DNA of 64,000 bases from Rhododendron vialii (taxonomy: Eukaryota; Streptophyta; Magnoliopsida; Ericales; Ericaceae), in the NCBI RefSeq assembly GCF_030253575.1, contig NC_080566.1, positions 26,922,001 through 26,986,000 on the forward strand, read 5' to 3'. This document shows, in pieces, positions 12,310-24,838 of this stretch. A program made the translations under genes and the position numbers. The notes under the pieces were generated by a model. The model was given only the letters and a program-made list of their open reading frames with translations. It had not been told where the DNA came from and ran no database searches. Positions within the stretch are counted from its first letter, which is position 1, and every line of letters begins with the position of its first letter.

Positions 12310-13485
12310 TCTATTGCATTAATCAAAAATTTGGGAATTAATACATAAATGAACAACCTTTCGAAAGTCTGTCAAAACAGTACGCTCCGCGCTGCTGAAG
12401 AACGGAAGGGTAATGTAACAGGATCTCATATCCAACCAATCTGAACTGGGACTTTCATTATTGTTCGCTCATGTAGTTTTCTCCAAAATATTGATTAATG
12501 GAGTGAGCCAGGCTTGAAAAGGACATTTTCAAAGGGAATTTTCAATATCTTTTGGAAAAGGAAAACTCTTTTATCCTGTACACTCTGCACCACACAAACC
12601 TCGCCAGTGTGTTTCGACAATCTTGCCCGGTTCGCCTGCGATAAGCTCTCCCGGGATGCCTTGCAACCCTTGACGATGATGAGCCATCGTACTGTTCGAC
12701 CATTGTCTTGCAATACACTTGACAATGGGAAGTACATTTTGCCTCTAGTCTGGGGAACCCTGTTGAGACCCAAACCGGCCTTTGCACATGTATATAACCA
12801 TAGAACCATCCCAACTAAGATAGGAACCCTTGGTTAGGACTTATGTGATATATCCTATTTATGTGCTTCTCATTTCTGTACATGCATATCATTCATGCGT
12901 CATTGCATTTTGTAGGCTAGAGGATAGGGCTCCCTTAGGATTTGGTGAGTCTAGGAGACTCTAAATCCATGGAGTTAGAGATACCTCCGGTGTTTGCCAT
13001 GCCCAAACAGACCCTTGGTCTAGGACTAACCTTAAGTGTGTGCGTATTTGGATTCCAGCGGTCATATTGCTCTGCCTCGGATGGTCAAGATAAGGGGATT
13101 GGCTCTGGTTTCGAAGTATTCGGAACTTAACCTGCCCTACAGCACTTACCCAAATTGTTGGAAATCTTTTGTACAAATACCTTAGGTGAGGTCCAGATTG
13201 CGGTAGGTCCTAGGCTTAGTTTCTAGGAGGCACAAAGAAAAGTAGGACAAGTATCCGTGATGAGTTGAGAGTTTCCCCTTTTTGCTTTGCTGCCAGTTCT
13301 GAAACATTGGTTGTCTGCGAGAAGAGGCTGTACCCAATTGGTTTCGTCTGCTCCAAAGACTGGTTCCCATAGACACCCTAGAAGGCACTCAGCTATTTAA
13401 AGTTCCAATAGCACGGGAAGAGCAACCGTCAACAGAAATATTAGAAGAACCCTTAGCAAAGGTGCTACTCGAAAATCCCTTACCA
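12310..13485 (+). other. Untranslated leader of element A
   Basis: About 1.2 kb between PBS and gag ATG with no convincing ORF. Short open frames on both strands show no known domain. The gag frame itself is open for some 30 codons upstream of the ATG at 13486. Confidence 0.6.
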
Positions 13486-14623
13486 ATGGCTGATCAAGGA
13501 AATAGGGTAGAAGAGCTTAGGCAAAACATGGCTGCTTTGGATACCCAACTCAAACAGTCCATCGCCAATGTCGATGCGCAACTCAAGGCTTCTGTTGCAT
13601 CCATGAAGAATGACATGATCACGGAAACCGTGCAAGAAATCAGTGATAAGCTTCAAACCAAACCTCCTCCACAACATGAACAGCCCAAAGAAGAAGCACC
13701 AGCTACAGATCCTAAACTGACTATTCTTATTGCCAAGATTAGCAAGCTTGAGGAGTCTGTTCAAGAAACCAGGTGACTTGGGAAAGGATAAGTCGACATG
13801 AATAAGTTGTGCTTATTCCCGAATGCCAAACTACCGGAAAAATTCAAAGGAGTGGACTTCGCAAAGTTTGACGGCACCAGTGATCTGAAGGCGCACCTTC
13901 AGGGGTATGTTGGATCTCTCACCATGCGAGAGATTGAAAAGGAAGCCATGGCGCATCTATTCCATGAGTCTTTGTCTGGTCCAGTCTTGCAATGGTTCCT
14001 TACTCTTGAACCATCCAAGAAAAGGACTTGGGAAGATATCAGGACAACCTTTGTAGCCCAATACGATTTCAATGTCGATCTATAAATGACCACCAGGGAA
14101 CTAGAAAGTACTAAGATGAGTGAGAAAGAAAGCTTTGCTGACTTTGTAAAACATTGGAGGGCCAAGGCTGCCCAAATGCAAAACAAGCCAGATCTTAAGG
14201 AACAGATACGAATCATAACAAAGGACTTGTCAAGCTCCTTTGCCCCATTGTAATGACCTTGATTTTTAGTAAGTAAAAATTTCATTAGAAGAACCTAACT
14301 ACCAAACCATTTAGTTACCTTTTAACCATTACCCATTGGACGATAAATGTTAGGGAAATCTTTATCCATTGGACAATAGAAAATCTAGATTTTCTACCAA
14401 AAGTATTTACTAGATTTTGTGAAAGTACCCATATATATAGTTATATACACATGCCTAAAGGACATATGGTATTATTCTAGTGTATATAATACCTCACCCT
14501 TTTATCCATTGGTCAATAACCGCTAGGGAAATTATTACCCATTGGATAATAGAATTAGTCTTGCCAACAAGTACTAGGATTTATTAAATAAAACATTTTT
14601 TAGATTTCCCATGTGATGATATA

Positions 14624-14626
<3 letters not shown>

Positions 14627-14692
<66 letters not shown>
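14627..14692. repeat. (TA)n(TG)n microsatellite
   Basis: Uninterrupted TA dinucleotides followed by about 17 GT dinucleotides within solo LTR D. Confidence 0.95.
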
Positions 14693-15003
14693 CTAGTAGA
14701 TTTAATACCCTAGATATCCTAAGTACATAATCTAGTATTTTAATGGAACATGTGCCAATTTGGACTATTTTAATAAAGGATTTTGATCTTATAATTTTTT
14801 AATGGATACTTGGAAATCTTACTAGATTTCATAGTACTATTATATATTTGATTACTTGGACATGAATATATATATAATAAGAATATGTGTTTAATAGATT
14901 TGTTTATTAGGAAAACCTTGGCTTAGGAAATCTTAAAGATTATATAGTACCTTAAGTATATTCTTATATATATATTACTTGGATATAGAAGTACATATAT
15001 ATA

Positions 15004-15005
<2 letters not shown>

Positions 15006-15064
<59 letters not shown>

Positions 15065-15080
15065 GGAAGAGAGGGAGAGA
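15006..15080. repeat. (GA)n microsatellite
   Basis: AG/GA dinucleotide run with a few interruptions inside solo LTR D, upstream of its TATA box. Confidence 0.95.
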
Positions 15081-16270
15081 TTGGATTGTACCATGCCTTG
15101 ATCTTCCATGATCTTCTTACATCCTTTCAATCTATGGTTATATATATCTCCAAGCAAAATCTATCTTCCAATGTCCTTTTATGTTCTTTTAATCACCAAA
15201 TCTTGTACAACCCCTCCTTTCCTCCACCAATCTTTCCAAAATCAAATCCAAAATACCAAATCTAGCCATGCAAGCCTAGAACTAGATCTTGATCTTTCAA
15301 GAAAGCATGACAAGTTAAATAAAAAATGAGATATGGAGAGAGAGAGAGATTTCGGGTGAGAGGGAGAGAGAGGGAGCCTTGGCCTATAAATAGCAAGCCA
15401 TTCCAAGCTTAAACTCACATCTTCACTCCTTGCTCCAACTTCTCTCTAGAATTTCTAAGCTTTTCAAGTTCCAAAGTTCAAGTTTCTTTAAGTTTCTTGA
15501 AGTTCTTAAGAGCTACCACTAAACTACCTCCAAAAACCACCCCTAGATCTTTAAAGTAGTCTAGTTTAGTTAGCAAAGTTGTTTCTAGAAAGAGAAAACC
15601 CATATCTCTTCCTTTTGAAGCACTTCAGAGTCATTATGTCGCCGATTTGCAAAACCGACGACCAATTCTCAAAATCAACCTACCGCCAAGAAGAACGGTA
15701 GATTCTCCCTATCTACTACTCCTAAATATATGTTGATTCTCCCTATCTACTACTCCTAAGTATATGTAGGATTCCTTATTTACCAATTCCACGTATAGAA
15801 CCGTATGTTAGAAAGTAAAATCATCTTATCCCCTATTTCTAAGTATATGTAGAATATCCTTAACCGTTTTCTCTAAGTATATAAGGTTATCTATTGCTTG
15901 TAATGTTTGGAATGAATGATAGTTAGTAAACTCGTTTTGCTAATGGTGGTATGAACATGTTGAGTAATTGACTTTTACTTCGATAAACATATGTTGTTTA
16001 GAACTTGCCAAAAAGGAAGAAAGAATGGCTTTCGAAAGATAAGACTTATCGTTGATAGAAGTATTCGTATTTTGATCTTTAGGATGGTTATGAGCATGAT
16101 TACTAATATAGAATTGGATGATCTTCCTAGTTAGTTTCAAGATTACAATGAATGATTTATGATTGTGAAAAGTCCTACCGCAGAGTCTATGCATGAAAAC
16201 GAGACACGGAAATCAAGAAAGTAGAAACATGACACCTAGGGTGTGTTAATGGTAAAGTATGTTTGAAACT

Positions 16271-16475
16271 GCAATGTGGCCGGACTTGGTAGCCCATTGT
16301 GTGGATTGCGAAAACCGCAACGTGGCCGGACTTGGTAGCCCGTTGTGTGGATGAAAACTCGCAATGTGGCCGGACTTGGTAGCCCATTGCATGGATTGTG
16401 AAAACCATAATATGGCCGGACTTGGTAGCCCATTGTGAAGATTGCCAATGGGGCCGGACGTGGTAGTCTCATTGG
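16271..16475. repeat. Five-copy ~46-bp tandem repeat in solo LTR D
   Basis: Units begin near 16271, 16317, 16361, 16407 and 16444. Each carries TGGCCGGACTTGGTAGCCC; the last is diverged. Open frames on either strand here are by-products of the repeat. Confidence 0.9.
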
Positions 16476-18374
16476 TAATATGGCTTGGTTATCCGTGGAG
16501 AGGAGCCAATGCAAAGTTTTGTGTGCCAATGGGAACCCGGTGCGGTGGAACTATTGTGAGGATACTCGGGAGACCGGAACCGAGGTTGGGTATGTAAAAA
16601 ATGATTTTGGAAATGATAATTCGATATATGAAAAGTGAAAATGAGACACAGTTTATGATGAGTCGCGTAGGAGAAACTCAGAAAATCATGGACACCAAGG
16701 CTAGGAAGATAGCGAATAAGGATGTGTCATTGTTATTCATTTATGCATGAGTTATGTGACAATCATGAGTTTGTGAGCTATATCTATGACCTGCTATTTG
16801 TAAGTTATGGGTTAGCGGGTATGGGATTGTTTTGCCGAGCTTTCGTAGCTCATGGTGTTACCTTTGGTGACCCTGACATATTATGCCGGTGGCGATGCTG
16901 GTATAATATGTCAGACATTGTAGATGAACAGGGTAAGCTGTACACCTTGGAGGCTTTCGGAGCCGAAGAGCTGGCGAGGATGGATGGAGCAGGTGGAGCT
17001 GTAGTTAGGAACCTGAGTTACCCTCCCTCATGTAATAAAAGTACTCTTATGAGAATTATGATGTAATAAGAGCCAGACTCTGTTTAGAATTTTAATAAAA
17101 TTGTCTATTTAACGTACCCAAAATTGGGGGCGTTACACCCATACATGGTTCTTTCCCAAGCCGCCCTAAATTTCAAAACTTTCTATGACTCTGGGTTGGC
17201 CGTAGAGGAAGCTTTAAGAGACAGCACCTTAGAGAAAAAGGAAACGGGGTCAAAGTTCAAAAAAGCATATTCTGGCAACATCAATGTTCTTTTCGGGAAT
17301 ACCAATCAAGCCGGAACCTCATCTGCCAAACCCTCAGAAGTTAACCAAATTTTCGAAAAACCAAAACCCCAAAACCGAGCCTTCTCCCAATTCAGCACCC
17401 ACAGATCTGCATTACTTAAGAAGCTCACAGAAATTGGGGTATTGAAACCTCTTCAACCACCCCAAACCATTCCACCAAACTTGAACCAAAGCATTTACTG
17501 TGAATTTCACCAAATGTCTGGCCATACCACCGACAATTGCATTCGCCGTCGTCATGAGATCCAAAATCTCATCGATAATAAAGTTATTGACACCCCTCCT
17601 CCAGATAAACCAAATACCATCTCAAACCCTTTATCACAACATAACACCCCTTTTCGTATCAACCAAATCGCCTTAACCCTAGATCAAAACACCCAAGATT
17701 TTGATCTAACCCTCTTCATTACCCCTAGTACCAAACCTAAGCCAATTGTGAAAATTTCAGAGGAAATTGCTCTTTGCTTCCTAGGAGAATGGGATAATAC
17801 GTGGGGAGACCTCATTTCAGATTGGGAAGAATTTGAAACGGCCAACTTTCAGAGGGATGCCGAACCACCGTTCGAGCCTGGATGGGAAGTTGATTGGCAG
17901 AATATTTATGTTGACCCTCTCGATGGACTTTCTCTATACATGATGTTCGAGGGCCCAAACGAGAACTATCAGATCCCTCAAGAAGTTCCTGAGTGGGAAT
18001 GGGATCCAACCCCGAATGAGTATCAACTTTTAGCCAGGGATGACCCGCTAGATATGTCTTCTCTACCTGTAATGTTTGTTGAGGAAAACCAACCCGAGAT
18101 GCTAGCCTATGGTTGGCTGGAGCCTGTTCCTCTTTACCCAAACTTCTCTTGTTGTAATGAACCTTCAAAGCCTGAAGAAGAAGTGGCCAGTAGTGAGTTT
18201 AACCCCATGGATTACATTGTGGAAGAAGAAGAATCAAAGCCCTCGGTCACCTTCCCTAAGGATGTTGATGTCGCCATGATGAAGTTATGGGAAGATGAAC
18301 TGGGAGCCAAAGCAAGACCATGGACCAGCTCCGAAGTTATCAGCATAAAAGTGGAAATGAAGAATGGACTATGA

Positions 18375-19302
18375 ATAAGGCAGTAATGGAAGTCGAGCAA
18401 TGGAAACCAGAGGACCTTTGAGAAGATCTGGTTATCGCTGATCTAGCGTCCAACCTCCAGGATACCACCATTGGAACCAAGCGCAAGGCTCCGATCGACT
18501 TATGGAGTGAAGAATCAAAGTACCGCCAGATTAACCACCTGACTAGGAGTGGCCGTATCTATCAACCTCCCAACCTCCAAATCGGAGAATCCTCTAACCT
18601 CGCAGCTCCACCAGCCAAAGAACCCTTAAACTTTTTCATTACCCCGACCAAAAACACTTTCCAACCATTTTCTCCACCAGCCAAAGAGCCCTCCCGTCCA
18701 GAGAAAAACCCCGAAGGAATGATCAAATAACAACTCGAGCAAACCCAGGCTAAAATGTCTGTTTGAGATGTATTTGTTCATTCCACTCGCCATCGAAAAG
18801 GGTTCATCCAAGCCCTTTCCCACTTGAAAATTCCTTCCAATATAACCCCTGATGGTCTCGTGGCGCTCATCAAGACCATACCCATCAAGCATGCTATAAC
18901 TTTTACCGATCGAGATCTACCCGCCTAAGGAATAGACCACAACAGGCCACTCCATGTCACTCTGAAATGTCATGATAAATGGGTCCCGGTGATTCTAATC
19001 GACAATGGGTTAGCCATCAATGTTTACCCGCTCCGTGTTGCTTATTGCTTGGGGTACAAAAATAAGGATTTCTCTCCCTCACAAGTCAAAGTCGGAGCAT
19101 ATGACAACACTCGCCGTGATGTGGTTGGAACCCTCATGCTTCCTATAGAATCTTATCAAACTAAGGTAGAATTTCATGTGATAAGTATCCCCGCTTCTTT
19201 TAACTTGTTGCTAGGTAGGGTAGGCCCTGGCTGCATCGACCAGACATCATGGCTATACCCTCCACCCTTCATCAGAAAATCCGTTTGGGACTTGAGACAT
19301 GA
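18375..19302 (+). pseudogene. Element A protease region (decayed)
   Basis: One frame continues from gag through this stretch with at least three stops. It shows recognisable pieces: GTKRKAPIDLWSEESKYR, then DHNRPLHVTLKC, then the aspartic protease active site VILIDNGLAINVYPL (near 18988-19035), then YDNTRRDVVGTL and IPASFNLLLGR. The D-N-G form at the active site is the one I recall as usual for this plant lineage. A frameshift near 19235 shifts into the G-patch frame. The enzyme would cleave the Gag-Pol precursor. Confidence 0.8.
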
Positions 19303-20862
19303 ATGCTCACTATTCACGGAGACTCTGGGATCTGCGCACCTACTGAAGACAATGCCCTACTTTTGGAAATCCAGCATGGGGAAGAAGACATTGCTCTAGG
19401 AGCCTTTTCGTTGGATACTTCCAATGTTGTCTTTTTGTTCAGAATTGATAATGATTTTGTCATTAGCAATATCACCATAAAGATAATGAAGAAGATGTCC
19501 TACATGCTAGGTCTAGGATTGGGAAAGAACCTGCAAGGACCTGCAAAGTTTGAGGCCCGGGGAACCCTCATGCGCACCACCGGCCTTGGTTATTCGCCCT
19601 CAAACGGCAGCAAGGCAAACAAGGGAGACAGATTGGAAGACTATTTTGTTAAAGAGAAAGCAAAACAGGTCTATCAGGGTCAGCCAAAACCATTTTGGGA
19701 TAAGGAAACTAATACTCTACTGCCAATGTTTGAGATATTCACCAATGATGTTTGGCTAGAAAGTGAAGAAGAATTCGAAGTCGCAAAGGAACCAGAGAAA
19801 CCGACTGATTGGATTGAGGTTTTTAACATGAGGAGTCTAGCAGTCCTGTTCAAGAAGGATGAACCAATGGGTATAGTCATGGAAGCTGAAGTATTGACGC
19901 TGGGACAGGAGGTCCCCGAAGACCCAACTTCACTCATCATGGATGCTGCAGAAAATTACAAAAACTGGACTTTCATACCAAGTGCAACGTGCCAAGTATC
20001 TGATTCTGAGTCTGAGTCCGAGTCATCCAAGTCTTCTAAGTCTTCCAAGTTTGTTGAGTCTGAGTTGGTGCCTCTTGTCCCCACTCCTCATGATCTGTAC
20101 TTTGAATTTGAGTCTACCCGTGTGTATGGTGCCCCCAAAGCTTTTGATGATGAAATAAATGAAACTAATTCCGCTTACTTCCCTGATCTTGAAATAAATT
20201 ATGTCGACCCTGATGATGAAGATATCGATTTCGATGGGGATATCCCAAAAGAAATTCGATCCCTAGTCAAAAGGGAATACGAGAGGCATGCTCAGCCTGT
20301 AAAAGAAGAAGTTGTCATAATAAATTTGAGAGATGAAGGGAATCTCCAAATGATTTAGATCGGTTCCGCGCTGTCTGCAAAAGAGTGTCAAGTTCTCATA
20401 AATTTGCTAAAAGAATTCGAGGATGTTTTTGCGTGGTCACATGCTGATATGCCTGGAATCAATCCTGAAATCGTGGAACACCGGATCCCCCTTCATCCCG
20501 ATGCAAAACCTGTAAAGCAAAAATTTTGGCGTATGAGACCTGATTGGGTGCTTAAGATTAAGGAAGAGGTCACTAAACAAATCAATGCAGGATTTTTAAT
20601 AGTAACAGAATACCCTCAATGGGTCGCAAACATTGTCCACGTCCCCAAAAAGGATGGTAGAATTAGGGTCTGTGTTGATTTCAGGGACCTCAACAAAGCA
20701 AGTCCAAAAGATGACTTTCCGTTACCACACATTGATGTGCTGGTCGACAACACCGCTGAACATGCTTTGTTTTCCTTCATGGATGGCTTTTCAGGTTATA
20801 ATCAAATCCTCATGGCCCCAGAAGATCGGGAGAAAACCACGTTCGTCACTGAATGGGGAACT
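19303..20862 (+). pseudogene. Element A G-patch region and N-terminal RT
   Basis: A G-patch motif (MSYMLGLGLGKNLQG, near 19495-19540) follows the protease; G-patch modules bind RNA or RNA helicases. After it comes an acidic Ser-rich linker with SESESESSKSS, then a TAG at 20356-20358 in frame, then RT: FAWSHADMPGINPEIVEH, KKDGRIRVCVDFRDLNKAS and FMDGFSGYNQILMAPED. The frame stops at 20862 where element B is inserted, upstream of the catalytic YVDD. The remaining RT resumes at 31753. Confidence 0.87.
20858..20862. other. Left TSD of element B (GAACT)
   Basis: GAACT precedes the 5' LTR and recurs at 31748-31752 after the 3' LTR. Confidence 0.92.
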
Positions 20863-21718
20863 TGTAGGGAGGTATTCCCGAACAGGTACAAAACGAGCCC
20901 GAGCACGGTCAAAGAAAATGTCAACACATTATGGACCAGTGATATGAGAAGTCAATGGTCCAGAGAGGTTGTACGATTCTCGGTGCAGTAACACGAGACG
21001 TTATTGGACCAAATACAAGGAAAATTACAAGAGATGCCATTGTTCAAGAAACTTGTTCGGCAAGAGAAAGCCGAACAGGAGGAGAGCTCCTTAGAAAGGA
21101 TATGGTTCAAATTGTTTCCTTAGGACCAGTAACACGTGAAGTAACTGGTCCAGGCCGTCTGTTCGGCCATGAGATGGCCGAACAGAGAGAGAAGTCCTAT
21201 TTAAGGGAACATTCTAGAAGGGTCCAGAATCACTGGTATTCCGTTAAAGGATAAGATCCCGAGAATATAGGATCTGAGAAAGATACCCAACGAGTATGGG
21301 ATGTTCGGCTTGTTATGGAAAAGAGTCCTACAAGGATTAAGGTAATGAACTGATAAAGGAAACGAGAATCCTTGATATCCTGGGATTCCTATACGAGTTA
21401 GGAATCCTAGGGCAACACGGATGCTTGGCCAGCAAGCATACGCAAATCTATAAATAAGAGGTAAACTTAGAGGTAAAAGGTACGCAAAATACATCATTCT
21501 TATTGCTTTCCTACTGATAATTAGGGTTTGATTGCTAGTACGTGATACTAACAAAGGCATCGGAGGGCCTTTGCCACGAGAGGCAAAGGTGCGCTCACTC
21601 CTTGTCTGTTTTGCAGGACAAGGGTTTCATTGACAAAATTAGGGTTACATTCAAGCAGCACGTGAAGCCGTTCCATTCCAGTGCTGTTCAGAGCACTACT
21701 TGAATTTGTCCACCTACA
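20863..21718 (+). repeat. 5' LTR of element B
   Basis: TGTAGGGAGG...CCACCTACA, 856 bp. TATA box TATAAATA at 21449-21456. Four short inverted repeats lie between 20932 and 21185, including a 12-bp stem with 3-nt loop at 21159-21185. Short open frames here (20955-21254 and its copy at 30983) are non-genic. Confidence 0.95.
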
Positions 21719-21720
21719 AT

Positions 21721-21738
21721 TGGCGCCGTCTGTGGGAA
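21721..21738 (+). other. Primer-binding site of element B
   Basis: TGGCGCCGTCTGTGGGAA begins two bases after the LTR, a form typical of plant gypsy elements. Confidence 0.85.
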
Positions 21739-21766
21739 ACGAAAGAGTTCCCTTTGAAATACGACC

Positions 21767-24700
21767 ATGGTGGAAGTAGAGCCAGCAACGCCACATGACC
21801 CAAAGGATGTGTTAATTGGAGGAGGGGATAAGTCTCCACCCGGGGCTCCGAGAAAGCCCGAAGGAGGACACAAAAGGACCACGAGTAAGGGCCACCCCCT
21901 TACTATCCACGGCAACTCCAGAAATAGAGATGGAGAGACGGCATCGAAGTCCACGAGAAGGACTAAATCCCATCGAGGGGATGAATCGATTGCACACTCC
22001 AGAAGTGTATACCGTAGCGAAGACGTTCTTGATAAGAAGAGACAAGAAATTGAGGAGTATGCTCGTTTGATCAAAAAACGAGAACATGAAATCAGAGAAC
22101 TAGAGAGAATCAGAGAACATCCGGAGGACTCTGGACTATCTCGAAGAAATTCTAGAGGCGGTGAATACGCTTTGATACAGTATCAAAAGGCTCCTTCACG
22201 AGGAAGGAGGAGCAGAAGCAGAAGTCTGACCCCGAGGCGACATAAAACTTCTCCACGAAAAGGGAGGAGCAGGATCCGAACACCCGAGCGAAGGAGGGTA
22301 TCTCCAAGAAAGAGGAGAAGCAGAGGTCGGAGTTTTACCCCCGAAGAAGAAGGGAGTAGAAAACATCACAGGGACAGGTACGAGAGACCTGATTCCGATT
22401 GGGAACGAATTAGATCCAAGAAAGGACCGGAGGATGAAGCCATGACTGCACGGGAAGCAGCACGGAAAGCACTGCAGAATATAGCATCCTCCCCCTTTGC
22501 AAGAAAGTTACAGGAAGCTAGATTGCCGACCAGGGTAAAGCACGGGACATTCATCCTTTACGAGACAGATGCTGATCCCGTGGCCCATATACAGCATTAC
22601 CAGCAAGCAATGTTTATGCATGAAGGGGATGATGCAATCATGTGCAAGATGTTCCCGTCGAGTTTGGGGAAGGTTGCTCTGTCCTGGTTCCACAAATTGG
22701 GCTCACGCTCCATCCGAACATGGGTGCAATTGGCCGAGGAATTCACTGCACGGTTTTTGACGAGCAGGAAAGCTCCCAAAACCTTTGAGAGTCTTTCTTT
22801 TATGAAACAAGGAGAGGACGAGCCGATCAGGACTTATGCAAAGAACTACTGGGAAACCTTCAACGAGATTGAGGGATGTAGTGAAGAATACGCAATAGCC
22901 ACGTTCAAAACAGGCTTACCTGTTCGGGGGGAACTGCGTAAGTCTCCAAACATGAGTCCCGTGCAGACATTGGCAAAATTGATGGAGAGAATTGAGCAGC
23001 ACGCCAGGAACGAGGATGACATCCTTCGAGAGGATGGTAAGTTGGCCGCCGAGCAAGTTAAGGGACCTATAAAGAAAGCTGACAAGCCAGAGCCCAAAAC
23101 TTATCGTGAAAGAAAAGATTATGGGCAGGCGAAGAAAGAGCAGTACAAGGATAAACAAGCCCTGGATCCCAAGTCGTTCTTCTCAATAAACACGGTTTGG
23201 AAAGAGCCCATTTACAGAATTCTTTATCGAATAAAGAATCAACCATATTTCAAATGGCCCCCAACTCTTGGTGGGAATAAAGATGCAAAACGTGCTACGA
23301 ATCAGCACTGCAGTTACCATAAGGATTGGGGTCACATGACAGAGGATTGTGAGATGTTTAAACGACATCTTGATGATTTGGTCTCACGAGGTTACCTTAA
23401 AGAATTTATCCAAGAAGATTCCAAGGATAAAGACAAGGCAATGGAATTGGATTACGAACAGATTCCAAAAGGGGTAATCCATATGATACATGGATTAGCC
23501 GAACCTTATACGAGAAATGAGGTGAGATTGCTTCAGAGACAAGTGAAACATGACCAACATGTAATGCAGTTGGGGAAGAAAAGAGGGCGCAACGAAAGGG
23601 CAAGTAACGAGGGCATAGTTTTTACGGATGAAGATCTGGGAGGAGTCCAGGTACCTCACAATGATGCTTTGGTCATAACCCTACGAGTTGGGGAATATGA
23701 TATGGAAAGAATCTTGGTGGATTCAAGGAGTTGCACCGAAGTGCTATACTATGATGCGTTCAAGAAACTGGGGCTCACACAAGAAGATTTGGTTCAATCA
23801 GTAACTCCATTGGTCGGATTTGGAGCAGGAGCAGTTTGGCCGTTAGGCAAGGTAACTCTGCCTGTTCGGGCTGGGACAGTAGTGCTACGAACCGACTTCT
23901 TAGCGGTGGATGTACCGTCCTCCTATAACGTGATTATAGGGAGAACATGGTTGCACAAGATAAGGGCAGTCTCTTCAACTTTCCATCAGATGGTAAAGTT
24001 CCCAGGGTCTAATGGGATTGAGCACATCAAAGGTAACCAAAAGATAGCTCAACAATGTTTGGTATCTATCATAAAAAGAGTCCATAACGCCCACCATGTT
24101 AATACTGTGGAAATTCCGGATCTGCCGACCATTGAGGATATTGGAAAAGACCCAACCGAGAGGGTAGTTGAGGATTTGAAGAAAACACTGATCAAAGAGA
24201 CTGATCCAGATAGGTATTTTCTAATTGGGGAATCACTGCCAGAAGAGGAAGAAAACGAACTGATTAGTTTTTTGAAAACTTATGTTGATGTATTTGCTTG
24301 GACACCAGAGGAGATGCCTGGGGTGAATGCAGATGTTATCTGCCATCATTTGAATATAGATCCACAGCATAAACCGGTCATTCAAAAGAAACGAAGGGCA
24401 GCCGTACAGCACGTTGACGCTGTAATTGAAGAAGTGGATCACTTGTTGGAAGCCAAGGCAATAAGGGAAGTTTATTATCCAGAGTGGCTATCAAATACTG
24501 TTGTCGTCAAGAAAAAGAACGGAAAATGGCGCGTATGTGTTGACTTCACAGATTTAAATAAGGCGTGCCCTAAGGATAGTTTTCCTCTTCCAAGGATTGA
24601 CCAGTTGGTTGATGCAACAGCAGGATATGGACGGATGAGTTTTCTCGATGCATATCGAGGATACCATCAAATTGCAATGTTTGGGCCAGATCAGGAGAAG

Positions 24701-24838
24701 ACGTCTTTTATTACACCACGAGGGTTGTACTGTTATAATGTCATGCCTTTTGGATTGAAGAATGCAGGGCAACGTATCAGAGACTGGCGACCATCATGTT
24801 CAGAAAATTGCTCGGCAAAACTATGGAGGTTTACATAG
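21767..24838 (+). pseudogene. Element B gag-protease-RT polyprotein, first segment
   Basis: The start ATG sits in a good context (ACCATGG) 28 bases past the PBS. Residues 85-117 look coiled coil. Residues 143-190 are Arg/Ser-rich (RGRRSRSRS, SPRKGRSR), resembling SR splicing factors. The gag core spans about 240-410 (FPSSLGKVALSWFHKLGS), the knuckle CSYHKDWGHMTEDC about 515-528, the protease about 645-760. Its active-site loop reads DSRS where a Gly is expected, so cleavage is doubtful. RT begins near 870 (VCVDFTDLNKACPKDSFPLP, FLDAYRGYHQIA). A one-base deletion near 24768 ends the frame early; the next segment restarts at 24796. Confidence 0.92.

Larger units (their letters stand above)
14249..17137 (+). 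mobile_element. Solo LTR D (2.9 kb) inside gag of element A
   Basis: TGTAATGACC...GGGCGTTACA with TG/CA ends, 2889 bp. Perfect TSD CCCAT lies at 14244-14248 and 17138-17142. There are no retrotransposon proteins inside, so it is a solo LTR left by LTR-LTR recombination. A TATA box (CCTATAAATAG) is at about 15382-15392. It contains a (TA)n(TG)n tract, a (GA)n tract and a 46-bp tandem array. The start of a related, truncated LTR lies at 45988 (TGTAACGACC). Confidence 0.9.
13486..18374 (+). pseudogene. Element A gag, split by solo LTR D
   Basis: The first part (13486-14248) starts MADQGNRVEELRQNM, has a coiled-coil-like stretch, then the retrotransposon gag core (FPNAKLPEKF, AHLFHESLSGPVLQWF, FADFVKHWRAKAAQ). 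It has stops at 13774, 13789 and 14083. Solo LTR D interrupts at 14248. Coding resumes in the same phase at 17143 and continues to 18374, with a knuckle CEFHQMSGHTTDNC near residue 130 of the second part and an acidic C-terminal region. Removing D with one TSD copy keeps the frame. Function: capsid protein of the virus-like particle. Confidence 0.85.

Noticed and set aside
12495-12837. ORFs of about 100 codons on both strands in the leader of element A
   Set aside because: Overlapping, mutually exclusive frames without domains; consistent with chance in an untranslated leader.
16187-16529. Minus-strand ORFs with repeated motifs
   Set aside because: They come from the 46-bp tandem repeat of solo LTR D, whose unit is not a multiple of three and is read in several frames.
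20955-21254. 99-codon ORF, identical to one at 30983-31282
   Set aside because: Both lie inside the two LTRs of element B, so the identity reflects LTR duplication. The frame overlaps hairpins and has no domain.
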